A DNA stretch of 64,000 nucleotides, from contig OY969722.1 of assembly GCA_963702165.1 (NCBI GenBank), positions 2,170,001 to 2,234,000 of the forward strand, given 5' to 3'. Shown one piece after another: positions 17,832-27,212 of this stretch; within the stretch, counting starts at the first letter, position 1; each line of letters starts with the position of its first letter. This DNA is from Terrimesophilobacter sp963702165 (GTDB lineage Bacteria; Actinomycetota; Actinomycetes; Actinomycetales; Microbacteriaceae). The notes under the pieces are model-generated. The model was not told where the DNA came from. It made no database searches and saw only the letters and a program-made list of their open reading frames with translations. Position numbers and translations under genes: made by a program.

Positions 17832-17861
17832 AGATTACGTGCTAATGATAATCGTTGTCAA
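17832..17861 (-). promoter_or_regulatory. znuA promoter with Zur-type operator in the spacer
   Basis: On the minus strand TTGACA (17856-17861) is a perfect -35 hexamer; 18 bp further is TAATCT (17832-17837) as a possible -10. The spacer holds AACGATTATCATT (17844-17856), which matches the AATGATnATCATT dyad seen in actinobacterial Zur boxes at all but one informative position. A repressor bound here would block RNA polymerase. The znuA ATG is 45 bp downstream of the -10. Confidence 0.7.
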
Positions 17862-17912
17862 AAGGAAAGTTGCTGTTAAAAGACTCAGCGGCCAACCCGA
17901 TCAGGCGAACGG

Positions 17913-19265
17913 TCAGTCGAGCAGCAGCGCCGGCTCCTCGAGGACGCTCGCGACGTCGGCGACGAAGCGGCTGGCGACGTCGCCGTCGACGACGCGGTGG
18001 TCGAAGCTGGCGCCGAGCGTCGTGACGAAGCGCGGACGCACCTCGCCGTCGACGACCCACGGCTTCTGCTTGATCGTGCCGAGCGCGACGATCGCCACCT
18101 CGCCGGGGTTGAGGATCGGCGTGCCGGTGTCCATGCCGAACGAGCCGATGTTGGTGATCGTGATGGTGCCGTTCGCCATGTCGGCCGGCTGCGTCTTGCC
18201 GTCGCGCGCCGTGATCGTCAGCTGCTCGAGCGCCTGCGCGAGCTCGCGCAGCGACAGGTCCTGCGCGTCCTTGACGTTCGGCACGATGAGTCCGCGCGGG
18301 GTCGCCGCCGCGATGCCGAGGTTCACGTAGTGGTGCACGATGATCTCCTTGTCGGTCCAGGTCGAGTTGACCGTCGGGTTGCGGCGCACCGCCCAGATGA
18401 CCGCCTTCGCCATGATGAGCAGCGGGCGAGACCTGGACGCCGGCGAAGTCGGGCGAGGCCTTGAGCCGCTTGACGAACTCCATCGTGCGGGTCGCGTCGA
18501 CGTCGACGAACACGCTCGACGTGCGGCGCCGTGAACGCGCTCTGCACCATCGCGGTCGCGATCGCCTTGCGCACGCCCTTGACCGGGATGCGCTCCTCGC
18601 GCTCCGTCGCCCCACTCCGGCGTCTGGATGTTGCGGAACACGCTCGCCTGCTGCGCCTGGCGGATGACGTCGTCGCGGGTGATCTCGCCGACGAGGCCGG
18701 TGCGCGGTCACCTGCGGCCAGGTCGACACCGAGGTCCTTGGCGAGCTTGCGGATCGGCGGCTTGGCGATGACGGGACGTGGCGGATGCCGCCGGCACGGC
18801 GGTGCGCGCGGCGCCGGTCGCGCCGCTCGGTGCGCGGCCGGGTACGTCGCGGCTGCCGCCGGCCGTCTGACGCCCGTGAGCCGCACGAGCACGGCGCCGG
18901 CGCCGTATCCGCCGAGCGTCGGCTCTCGGTCGTCGACGCTGCCGCGGCGGTGTCGGCGACCTCGTCGCCGACGGCCTCATCGACCGGTGCCGGGGCCTGC
19001 GACTGCCCGATCGTCGCCGCTCGGCGAGCGACGCGGATGATCGGCGTGCCGACCTCGACGGTGTCGCCCTCTGCGACGAGCAGCTCGCGTGACGGCGCCG
19101 GCGAACGGCGACGGGCAGCTCGACGAGCGACTTGGCGGTCTCGATCTCGACGAGCACCTGGTTGATCGTCACGGTGTCGCCGGGCTTGACCTTCCAGGAG
19201 ACGATCTCGGCCTCGGTGAGGCCTTCGCCGACATCGGGGAGCGGGAACTCTGACGTTGTGCTCAT
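17913..19265 (-). CDS. Dihydrolipoamide acyltransferase, E2 of a 2-oxoacid dehydrogenase complex (frameshifted)
   Basis: About 450 residues over several frames. One lipoyl domain is at the N-terminus (FPLPDVGEGLTEAEIVSW; lipoyl Lys in ETAKSLVE). A peripheral-subunit-binding domain follows (KPPIRKLAKDLGVDLAA), and the catalytic domain ends with FDHRVVDGDVASRF, containing the HxxxDG acyltransferase motif. Indels are near 18427, 18523, 18610, 18705, 18777, 19030 and 19092. It follows E1alpha and E1beta in one operon. Whether the complex uses pyruvate or branched-chain 2-oxoacids cannot be settled from the sequence. Confidence 0.85.
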
Positions 19266-19278
19266 TGTCAGTGACTCC

Positions 19279-20273
19279 TCAGTAGGCCAGCGCGCGGTCG
19301 ACCGCTTCGAGCACGCGGTCGGCGTCGGGCAGGTAGATGCGTCTCGAGCTTGGCGGGCGGGAACGGGGTGTCGAAGCCGGTGACGCGCAGCACGGGCGCC
19401 TCGAGCGAGTAGAACGCGCGCTCGGCGACGGTCGCGGCGATCTCGGAGCCGACGCTCACGTTGCCGGGCGCCTCCTGCGCGACGACCAGCCGGCCGGTCT
19501 TCTGCACCGAGGCGAGGATCGGCCGTAGTCGATCGGGGAGAGCGAGCGCAGGTCGATGACCTCGAGGCTCGTGCCCTCCTCGGCGGCGATCTCGGCGGCC
19601 TGCAGCAGCACGCGACCATCGCGCCGTGCCCGACGCAGCGTGACATCGGTGCCGGCGCGCACGACGCGGCTGGCGTGCAGCGGCGCGGCCGCTCGCTCGG
19701 AAGTCGACGTCGCCCTTCGGCCAGTAGCGGCTCTTCGGCTCGAAGAACATCACCGGGTCGTTCGCTCGCGATCGCCTCCTGGATCATCCAGTAGGCGTCG
19801 TGCGGGGTCGCCGGGCTGACCACGCGCAGGCCCGGCGTGTGCGCGAAGTACGCCTCCGGGCTCTCCTGGTGGTGCTCGACCGCGCCGATGTGGCCGCCGT
19901 AGGGCACGCGGATGACGACCGGGAACGCTTGGGTCGCCCTCGTGCCGGTTGGTGAGCTTCGCCAGCTGCGAGGTGATCTGGTCGAAGCCGGGGAAGATGA
20001 AGCCGTCGAACTGGATCTCGCAGACCGGGCGGTAGCCGCGCATCGCGAGACCGATCGCGGTGCCGACGATGCCGGACTCGGCGAGCGGGGTGTCGAGCAC
20101 GCGCTTCGTCGCCGAACTCGGCCTGCAGGCCCTCGGTCACGCGGAAGACGCCGCCGAGCGGGCCGATGTCCTCGCCCATGAGCAGCACCTTGGGTCGTCG
20201 GCGCAGCGCCGCGCGCAGGCCCGTCGTTGATGGCCTTGGCCAGTGGCTCAGTGCGATGTCGATCGCCGGTCAC
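19279..20273 (-). CDS. 2-oxoacid dehydrogenase E1 component, beta subunit (frameshifted)
   Basis: About 330 residues of the E1 beta (transketolase-like pyrimidine-binding) subunit. MGEDIGPLGGVFRVTEGLQ, LAESGIVGTAIGLAMRGYRP and VPYGGHIGAVEHHQESPEAYF are clear. The GTG 20273 start overlaps the E1alpha stop; removing one G and one A near 20264 and 20242 restores TAIDIALSLAKAIND. Further indels break the gene to its end at RALAY. It works with the alpha subunit as a heterotetramer that decarboxylates the 2-oxoacid using thiamine diphosphate. Confidence 0.85.
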
Positions 20274-21413
20274 GCCGGCTCATGCTCACCCTCGAACGAC
20301 TGCCTCGTAGTCGGCGAGCCAGGCCGCCTGCTCGTCGATCGAGCGGATGCGGCTCGGAGTAGACGTGGTCGAACATCGTGGTCGCGGGTCGGGTGCCGAG
20401 CTCGAGGGTGCGGCGGCGGATGTCGGCGGCGAGGTCCTCGGCCTCGGCTCGCGACCTCCTGCGAAGAAGTCGTCGCTCGCACCCCGCGCGCGCAGGTACG
20501 TCTCGAAGCGGGTGATCGGGTCGCGCTGCGCCCAGAACTGCGAGCTCGTCGTCGCTCGCGGTACTTGGTCGGGTCGTCGCTCGAGGTGTGCGCGCCCATG
20601 CGGTAGGTGAGCGCCTCGATGAAGCGCGGGCCCTGTGCCGCCGCGGGCCTCGTCGAGGTTGCGCGTGGTGACCGCGTAGCTCGCGAGCACGTCGTTGCCG
20701 TCGATCTGCACGCTCGGGATGCCGAAGCCGCTCGGCGCGCAGGTAGAGCGGGGTGCGCGACTGGCGCTCGACCGGCACCGAGATCGCCCAGTGGTTGTTC
20801 TGCAGGAAGAAGACCTGCGGCGTCTGGTAGCTCGCGGCGAAGACGAACGCCTCGCTCACGTCGCCCTGGCTGGTGGCGCCGTCGCCGAAGTAGACGAGGA
20901 CGGCCTCGTCCGTCTCCGGGTCGCCGGTGCCGCTGGCGCCGTCGAGCGCGATGCCCATCGCGTAGCCGGTGGCGTGCAGCGTCTGCGAGCCGATCACGAG
21001 CGTGTAGAGGTGGAAGTTGCCGCGTCTCCTTCGGGATCCCAGCCGCCGTGGCTGAGGCCGCGCAGCATCTCGATGATGCTCGATCGGGTCGACGCCCGCG
21101 GATGCGGCGCGACGACGTGCTCGCGGTAGGCGGGGAAGATGTGGTCCTGCGGGCGGGCGGCGTAGGCCGGAGCCGACCTGGGCCGCCTCCTGGCCGAGGC
21201 TCGGGATCCACAGCGCGAGCTGGCCCTGGCGCTGCAGGTTGCGCGGCCTCGATGTCGAAGCGGCGGATGACGACCATCTGGCGGTGGAAGTCGCGCAGCT
21301 GCGTCGTCGTCGAGCGCCTCGATGTAGCGGCAGATACTGCGGCCGTCGCGTCGTTCTCGACGAGCGTGCCCTCGGGCGAGAGCAACTGGACCGTCGCCGT
21401 CGGTGTAAGACAT
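20270..21413 (-). CDS. 2-oxoacid dehydrogenase E1 component, alpha subunit (frameshifted)
   Basis: About 375 residues of the thiamine-diphosphate-binding alpha subunit. The GDGxxxxG..N signature is seen in VYFGDGATSQGDVSEAF and FFLQNNHWAIS. DFHRQMVVIRRFDIEAAQ near the N-terminus and YRMGAHTSSDDPTKYR near the C-terminus are standard. The ATG start at 21413 gives SYTDGDGPV; it lies only 10 bp after the aminotransferase stop, so all four genes look co-transcribed. More than ten indels interrupt the frame. The gene may be pdhA or bkdA. Confidence 0.87.
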
Positions 21414-21423
21414 TGGTACTACT

Positions 21424-22544
21424 CTAACGTGGCCGCTGCCGGGCGCCGTTCGGTAGCGTCGCGACAACCTCCGCGACGGCCTTTAGGAGTTTCTCCACAG
21501 ACTCCGCCTCGCCGATCGGTGACCCGGATGCCCTCGGCGCGAGCACCCGCGCGACGATGCCGTGCGCCGTCGAGCACCTCGGCCGCGGCCGCCGGTGTCG
21601 CTCACCGGTCGGCAGCCAGACGAAGTTGCCCTGCGGCTCGCGGCAGCGTCCCAGCCCTGCGCGCGCAGCGCCGCCGCAGATCGCGTCGCGGCGCTCGACG
21701 AGCTCGGCGACGCGCTCGAGCAGCTGCCGCCTCGTGGTCGAGCGCGGCGATCGCGGCGCGCTGGGCCGGCTCGGTGACCGAGAGCGGGATGGCGGTCGCG
21801 CGGGCGGCATCCAGGATGTACGCGGGGCCGATCGCGTAGCCGACGCGCAGGCCGGCGAGCCCGTACGCCTTCGAGAAGGTGCGCAGCACGACGAGGTTGG
21901 GGTAGCGGCTCGAGCAGCGGCATGCCGTCGACGGCGTCGCGGGTCGGTGACGAACTCGGCGTAGGCCTCGTCGAGCACGCACGAGCACGGTCGTCGGGCA
22001 CCGCCGCCATGAACGCGTCGAACTCGTCGGCCGTGACGATCGTGCTGGTCGGGTTGTTCGGGCGTGCAGACGATGACGACGCGGGTGCGGTCGGTGATCG
22101 CTGCGGCCATCGCGTCGAGGTCGTGGCGGTGGTCGGCACGGTTCGGCACCGTGCACGCTCGTCGCGCCCGCGACGGTGACGAGCCCGGGGTAGGCCTCGA
22201 AGCGACCGCCAGGCGTAGACGCACCTCGTCGCCGGGTGCCGGCGGCCGCCTGGATCAGCTGGTGCGAGGATCGACACCGATCCCGGCGCCGACGTGGACC
22301 TCGCTCGACGGTCGACGCCGAAGCGCTCGGCGAGCCGCTCGCGCAGGGCGCGCGGCCGCGCCATCCGGGTACCGGTTGATCGGATGCGCCGGCGATCGCC
22401 GTCGAGCACGGCTGGGCAGCGGCGGGAACGGGTTCTCGTTCGAGGAGAGCTTGAACGCGTCGGCCGGCGCCGGCTTGCCCTGCCGGTACGGCGCGAGCGC
22501 TGCGATCTCGGGGCGCAGCCGACTCGCGGCGCATCGGAGGTCAC
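21424..22544 (-). CDS. HisC-family aminotransferase (histidinol-phosphate or aromatic amino acid type), frameshifted
   Basis: About 370 residues of a fold-type I PLP enzyme. The PLP lysine is in RTFSKAYGLAGLRVGYAIG; other marks are FKLSSNENPFPPL, VVIVCTPNNPT-like sequence and DEAYAEFVTDP. HisC makes histidinol phosphate; the closely related Pat enzymes transaminate phenylalanine and tyrosine. Location in front of the E1alpha-E1beta-E2 genes rather than in a his operon argues mildly for an amino-acid catabolic or aromatic role. The start is GTG 22544 (TSDAPRV). Indels recur throughout the gene. Confidence 0.78.
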
Positions 22545-22603
22545 GCCTCAGCCTAATCGCGCGCGTCTGCAGGCGAGCGGACGCGCACGGCATAGTTGGC
22601 GCC

Positions 22604-23007
22604 ATGAAGCGATTCCTCGTGCGCGCTCATCGATCAACGCCGTCGCCCTCTGGCTGACGACGCTCATCCGTTCCCGGCGTGTCACGGTCGAGTCCTACGC
22701 GCCCGGCGACACCGTGGCGACGGTGCTCACCTACCTGCTTGTCGGCGCTGATCTTCGGCATCGTCAACGGCATCATCGGCAACTTCATCCGCATCGTCGC
22801 GTTCCCGCTCTACATCCTCACGCTCGGCCTCATCTCGCTCGTCGTGAACGGGCTGCTGCTGCTGCTCGTGAGCTGGATCTCCGGCCTGATCGGCTTCGGC
22901 CTCCACGTCGAGAGACTTCTGGTGGGGCGTGCTCGGTGCGCATCGTGCTCGGCCTCCTCAGCTGGCTGATCGGCATCCTGCTGCGCCCGCTCGTCGGCAA
23001 GCACTGA
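22604..23007 (+). CDS. Phage-holin-superfamily IV (DUF) membrane protein (frameshifted)
   Basis: About 127 residues with four membrane helices: INAVALWLTTLIVPGV, TYLLVALIFGIVNGIIGNF, ILTLGLISLVVNGLLLLLV and LGAIVLGLLSWLIGILLR. This matches the small membrane family named after a mycobacteriophage holin but common on bacterial chromosomes; its role is unknown. Frame breaks near 22632 (a 4-bp insertion), 22670, 22741 and 22920. There are no phage genes near it. It is divergent from the aminotransferase gene (59-bp gap). Confidence 0.75.
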
Positions 23008-23029
23008 CCACCGCACCCTCTCTTTCATC

Positions 23030-23084
23030 GAGTCGGGAGTTGTCGCCCTTTTGGCGCATTGAAATGGGCAACTACTCCCGACTC
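23030..23084. terminator. Long inverted repeat between convergent genes
   Basis: GAGTCGGGAGTTGTCGCCC (23030-23048) pairs with GGGCAACTACTCCCGACTC (23066-23084) at 17 of 19 positions around a 17-bp loop. It fills the gap between the holin-like gene and the leftward lipase-like gene and is probably a bidirectional terminator. The right side shares TTGAAATGGG with the right arm of the repeat at 4793-4882. Confidence 0.65.
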
Positions 23085-23093
23085 AATGCGGTT

Positions 23094-24489
23094 TTAGGGG
23101 GTGCGGGTCGCGCGGAAGACCGTCGAGGTGACCGTGCCGGCCGATCCGGCGTCGATGCCGGCCAATACCCCGGTGATGCGGATGTCGTCGGATGCGTCCA
23201 CCAGGCCGGCGGTGTCCCGGTAGTTCGTGAGTTGGTGCGCGGGCAACAGCTCACCGGTGGTCGGCGCCTTCCCGTCGTAGCAGCTGCCGGCGCACGAGCA
23301 CCGGCTGGGACGACTCGAAGCTGCCGCTGAGCGCGGGGACCAGGTCGTTGGTGTGCTCGATCGCCAGATACGGGATCGTGTGGGGAACCGCGACCTGCCC
23401 TGCGGGAGCACCGACGGTGACGAGTCCCTCGGTGCTGAACCGGCCGGATGCGGCCAGCTGGGCGGCGATCATCCCGCCCTGCGAGTAGCCGGTGAAGACG
23501 ACAGCGGAACCCGTCTCGACGCCCGCCTGCCGCATGGCGTCCAGCACCGCACGGTACGAACCGGAATCGGCGCCGGCGAGCGCGCGCACGTTGCTGGTCA
23601 TGTCCCACGGCTGGTCGGCTGCCCCGGATGTGCCGGCGATGTAGACCTCGAACCGTGGCGCCTGGCCGGGGGTTTCGTAGCGGTCGATGCGGACTTGGTG
23701 CGGCTCGTCGGGGATCCGCTCGATGCGATCCTGAGCACCGCGCGCCGGTGCGGCATCCGGCGCCGCGTGCTTGCGTACGATCACCGCGGACTCGGTCAGC
23801 ACGCCGGCTGCCGCGCCCGCCGCACCCAAGAAGGCCGCCGACGTGTCGACGCCGGAGACCCCGAGCCCCTCGTCGCCAAGCAGCCGGGCAAGCACCAGTG
23901 GAACGCCCGCCCTGCCGGCCCCGACATCGTCCGCACTGAGGACGCCCAGCCGCACGAACTCGACGAACGCCGGGTCGGAGAGCACCCACGCCGTGGTGCG
24001 CAACCATCTCCGCGCCTTCTCGAATGCCCGCGCACGCGCTTCCTCTGGCAGCAGCAGGCTGCCGGCCGCGGCCGCGCCGCCAAAGAAGATGGCGCCGTTC
24101 AGGGCGAGCACCGAGAGGATGGGGAGGAAGAAGCCGATGCCGTAGCCGAGCAGGGCGGCCAGCTCCTGGCTGCTGCGGGCGAGCATCCGCTCCTGCAACT
24201 CGAACTCGCTTGCGACGTAATTCAGGCCGCGCGCGAGAGCATCGGCGCTCTCCCGCGCCCGAGCGAGCGCCACGGTCGCGTCATCGATCGCCTGCTCCGC
24301 CTGCATCGCACTGTACGGGGCATCGGCGGCGATGAGCCCGGCCGCGCCGATGAGGCGGTCGGCTGCCGCAAGCTGGCCGAGGCAGCCGGCGAGTTCAGTG
24401 CTGAGGGCACCGTAGCGCTGTGCCGCCCTGACCAGCTCCGAGGTGTCGGCGCGGGTTCCATGCGGGCCGATGACGAGATCATCCGACAC
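23094..24489 (-). CDS. Large protein with N-terminal helical secretion-like domain and C-terminal lipase/cutinase-like hydrolase domain
   Basis: About 465 residues. Residues 1-110 are helical and ESX/LXG-like (SELVRAAQRYGALSTELAG, then AEQAIDDATVALARARESAD). Residues 115-145 are hydrophobic (GYGIGFFLPILSVLALNG). The hydrolase part has nucleophile elbow GYSQGG near residue 360, an acid candidate in EHTNDLVPALSG, and a histidine candidate in LLPAHQLTNYRDT. The GYSQG type recalls cutinase and PE-PPE lipases. One indel near 23281 shifts the last 60 residues. The GTG 24489 start overlaps the upstream WXG100-like gene by 11 bp. Substrate and secretion are inferred only. Confidence 0.65.
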
Positions 24490-24751
24490 GGTTCACCAGG
24501 GTGTCGGATGCCCGGCGGCTGGCTTTGACGGCTCGGTACAGCGCGTCGGTGGCCAGTGCGATCTCGCGGCGCAGGGAGTCGAGTTCGGTGTCGAAGGCGC
24601 GTCGCGACACTCCGCTCCAGGCGGACGCGGCGATCGGCTCGTTGCCGCGCTCGTAGGCTTCCCGCACGCTGCGGTGCACGAAAGCAACCTGCACCGCCTG
24701 CCGTTCCAGTGTGACGGCCAGCGCCACCGCGGTCGCGAGAGCCGAATCCAC
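24479..24751 (-). CDS. WXG100-like small helical protein
   Basis: A 90-residue helical protein with a central W-x-G turn (SAWSGVSRRAFDTELD), the layout of WXG100/ESAT-6-like proteins: helix, WxG turn, helix. There is no signal peptide. The start is GTG 24751 preceded by AAAGGGG. It overlaps the downstream lipase-like gene by 11 bp, so the two products are made together and may form a pair, as WXG100 proteins do with larger LXG or PPE partners. No ESX secretion ATPase is in this window. Confidence 0.6.
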   Translation of the reverse strand: MDSALATAVALAVTLERQAVQVAFVHRSVREAYERGNEPIAASAWSGVSRRAFDTELDSLRREIALATDALYRAVKASRRASDTLVNRVG

Positions 24752-24898
24752 CGCAACCCCTTTCCACCGGGCCCAGTCTCCTGCTTCACTGGGTGCAGTC
24801 GCGATCGGCCCCAGCATCAACCCGAAGGATGTCGCGACAGGCACCGTGTGCGGGAGGAGTCGTCGCGTGCTTGCTAAGAACCGGGGGAGAATAAGGCA

Positions 24899-25423
24899 AT
24901 GAGCTTCGATCGCGCCTTCGACGATTCGGCGCTCTTCAGGATCTGCTTCGTGTGCACGGGCAACATCTGCCGGTCGCCGATCGCGGAAGTCGTGTTCCGG
25001 GAGCTTGTGCGAAAAGCGGGTTATGCGGGCTCGGTCTCGGTGACCTCCGCTGGCACCGGTGACTGGCACGTGGGCGAACCGTCCGACTCGCGAACCCTTG
25101 CCGTGCTCGATCGCAACGGCTACGGGGGAGACGGACACCGGGCGCGCCAGTTCGACCCCAACTGGTTCGACCAACTGGATCTGGTCGTGGTGTTCGACCG
25201 CAGCCAGGAACGCATCCTGAAGTCCTGGGCGAGCAACGAACAGGATGCCGGCAAGGTGCAGTTGCTGCTCAGCTTCGACCACGAGCAGGCTGCAATGCTC
25301 GATGTGCCGGACCCGTACTATTCGGATGCAGCGATGTTCGACTCGGTGTTGAGCATGATCGAGCGAGCGAGCGCTGCGCTGTTCAGGCAGCTCGAACCAG
25401 GAATCAGACGGAGAGTTTCATGA
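24899..25423 (+). CDS. Low-molecular-weight protein-tyrosine phosphatase
   Basis: A 174-residue phosphatase with the active-site P-loop CTGNICRSP (Cys near residue 19, CX5R) and the general-acid segment DPYYSD near residue 138. The usual family length is about 150-160; the extra residues are mostly N-terminal. The alternative of an arsenate reductase is unlikely given the DPYY acid loop. Its stop overlaps the purB start (ATGA), so the two are translated together; that linkage has no obvious metabolic reason. Confidence 0.88.
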   Translation: MSFDRAFDDSALFRICFVCTGNICRSPIAEVVFRELVRKAGYAGSVSVTSAGTGDWHVGEPSDSRTLAVLDRNGYGGDGHRARQFDPNWFDQLDLVVVFDRSQERILKSWASNEQDAGKVQLLLSFDHEQAAMLDVPDPYYSDAAMFDSVLSMIERASAALFRQLEPGIRRRVS

Positions 25424-26799
25424 CCCCATTGCCACCTCAGCCGATCAGCCCGCTCGATGGGCGCTACCGGCAGGCGGTTGTGGAACTCGGCGAGCACCTG
25501 TCGGAGGCCGCGCTCAACCGCGCGCGGGTGCAGGTCGAGGTCGAGTGGCTGGTGTTCCTCACCGACCGGGCGCTGTTCGGCTCCAGCGCGCTGACCGACG
25601 AGCAGAAGACGGCGCTGCGCGTCACGGTGGATGACTTCGGTCAGGCCGACATCGACGAGCTTGCGACGCTCGAGGCCGAGACCCGTCACGACGTCAAGGC
25701 GGTCGAGTACTACCTGCGGCGGCGCGTCGACGAGCTGGGCCTGCACGCCGTCGCGGAACTCGTGCACTTCGCGTGCACGAGTGAGGACATCAACAACCTT
25801 GCTTACGCGCTCACCATCAAGGCCGCCATCGATGAGGTGTGGCTTCCGCGCTTGAGCGAGGTCATCGCCGCCCTCGAGACGTTCGCACGTGACCAGCGGG
25901 ATCAGCCGATGCTCGCCCACACGCACGGCCAGCCCGCAACGCCGACCACGTTCGGCAAGGAGTTCGCAGTGTTCGCCTACCGGCTGCGGCGCATCGAGGC
26001 CCAGCTGGCGCAAGTCGAGGTGCTCGGCAAGTTCAGCGGTGCGACGGGCACCTTTGCCGCGCACTTGGCCGCCGACCCCGACCAGGACTGGGCAGCGCTG
26101 TCGAAGGAGTTCGTGGAGGGCCTCGGGCTGACCTGGAACCCGCTGACCACGCAGATCGAGTCGCACGACTGGCAGGCCGAGCTGTACCAGCGCGTCAGTC
26201 ACGCGGGTCGGGTGCTGCACAACCTGTGCACCGACGTGTGGACCTACATCTCGATGGGCTACTTCACCCAGATTCCGCAGGCGGGCGCGACCGGATCGTC
26301 GACCATGCCGCACAAGATCAACCCCATCCGGTTCGAGAATGCCGAGGCGAACCTCGAGCTCTCCAGTGCGCTGCTCGATTCGCTCGCGGCGACACTGGTC
26401 ACCTCGCGCCTGCAGCGAGACCTGACCGATTCGACCACCCAGCGGAACGTCGGCGTCGCGCTCGGGCATTCGCTGCTCGCCCTCGACAACATCCTCCGCG
26501 GACTGCGCGAGGTGGCGGTGAATCCGGATGCCCTCGCCGCCGACCTGGACGCGAACTGGGAGGTGCTCGGCGAGGCGATCCAAACGGTGATCCGCGCAGA
26601 GGTGACCGCCGGGCGCAGCTCGATCAGCGACCCGTACGCCCTGCTCAAGGAACTCACCCGCGGCAAGCGGATCACGTCCGACGACCTGGCCGCGTTCATC
26701 CGGACGCTGGACATCGGCGAGGCAGCCAGGCAGCGGCTGCTCGCCCTGACGCCGGCCGATTACATCGGCCTGGCCTCGTCGCTCGTCGACCGCCTCTAG
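25420..26799 (+). CDS. purB: Adenylosuccinate lyase
   Basis: A 459-residue fumarase-superfamily enzyme acting twice in purine synthesis: it cleaves SAICAR to AICAR and adenylosuccinate to AMP, each time releasing fumarate. The superfamily signature is GSSTMPHKINPIRFENAE. MLAHTHGQPATPTTFGKE carries a catalytic His, and HFACTSEDINNLAYAL is present. The opening PISPLDGRYRQAVVELGEHL is that of the E. coli-type PurB. ATG 25420 overlaps the phosphatase stop. Frame intact. Confidence 0.96.
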   Translation: MTPLPPQPISPLDGRYRQAVVELGEHLSEAALNRARVQVEVEWLVFLTDRALFGSSALTDEQKTALRVTVDDFGQADIDELATLEAETRHDVKAVEYYLRRRVDELGLHAVAELVHFACTSEDINNLAYALTIKAAIDEVWLPRLSEVIAALETFARDQRDQPMLAHTHGQPATPTTFGKEFAVFAYRLRRIEAQLAQVEVLGKFSGATGTFAAHLAADPDQDWAALSKEFVEGLGLTWNPLTTQIESHDWQAELYQRVSHAGRVLHNLCTDVWTYISMGYFTQIPQAGATGSSTMPHKINPIRFENAEANLELSSALLDSLAATLVTSRLQRDLTDSTTQRNVGVALGHSLLALDNILRGLREVAVNPDALAADLDANWEVLGEAIQTVIRAEVTAGRSSISDPYALLKELTRGKRITSDDLAAFIRTLDIGEAARQRLLALTPADYIGLASSLVDRL

Positions 26800-26836
26800 G
26801 CGTCTCCGCCGAACGTTGCTGCCGAATGTTGCTGCC

Positions 26837-26940
26837 GTTTGTTATCGATGCGCCTGCCACAACACTCGCATCGATAACAAACCGGCGCATTGTTGACCGC
26901 GCGCCACCTTAAGCCCGTGCGCGGTCAACAAACACGCCGG
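26837..26940. terminator. Two tandem hairpins after purB
   Basis: Hairpin 1: GTTTGTTATCGATGCG (26837-26852) pairs perfectly with CGCATCGATAACAAAC (26867-26882), loop 14 bp. Hairpin 2: TTGTTGACCGCGC (26890-26902) pairs perfectly with GCGCGGTCAACAA (26919-26931), with outer CCGGCG/CGCC pairing. Just upstream are two direct copies of GTTGCTGCCG. The gap separates convergent genes, so these are probably bidirectional terminators. Confidence 0.7.
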
Positions 26941-26960
26941 TGGATGGCGCGGCGCTGGCG

Positions 26961-27209
26961 CTACTGGTGCGGGGGCTGGTCGTCCTCGTCGCGCAGGACC
27001 TGGTCTTTGGGGGAGTTTGGCTTCTCGGAGAGCGCGAGCAGCGCGATCACGAGGATAGCGACGATGAACGCGACCCCGAAGCCGATCAAGGCGATGGTCC
27101 AGTTGCGGGTGGAGAACAGGATCACGATCCCGGCGAACAGGGCGATGACCCCGGAGAAGCCGAGGAGTTCGAGCGGACGCAGCCGGTCACGCATGCTGGG
27201 GGTAGCCAC
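26961..27209 (-). CDS. Small two-helix membrane protein, unknown
   Basis: An 82-residue protein with two membrane helices (LLGFSGVIALFAGIVILF and WTIALIGFGVAFIVAILVIA) and a charged C-terminal tail (SEKPNSPKDQVLRDEDDQ). The GTG 27209 start has AAGG upstream; a second possible start is the ATG five codons later. It lies 3 bp after the HdeD-like gene and is probably co-expressed with it. No family function is known to me. Confidence 0.7.
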   Translation of the reverse strand: MATPSMRDRLRPLELLGFSGVIALFAGIVILFSTRNWTIALIGFGVAFIVAILVIALLALSEKPNSPKDQVLRDEDDQPPHQ

Positions 27210-27212
27210 GGT

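Noticed and set aside
22604..23007. Prophage remnant suggested by the holin-like gene
   Set aside because: This membrane family is common on bacterial chromosomes and no phage structural, integrase or lysis genes, or att-like duplications, are present around it.
26810..26940. CRISPR-like repeats after purB
   Set aside because: There are only two dissimilar hairpins and two 10-bp direct repeats, with no regular repeat-spacer spacing and no cas genes in the window.
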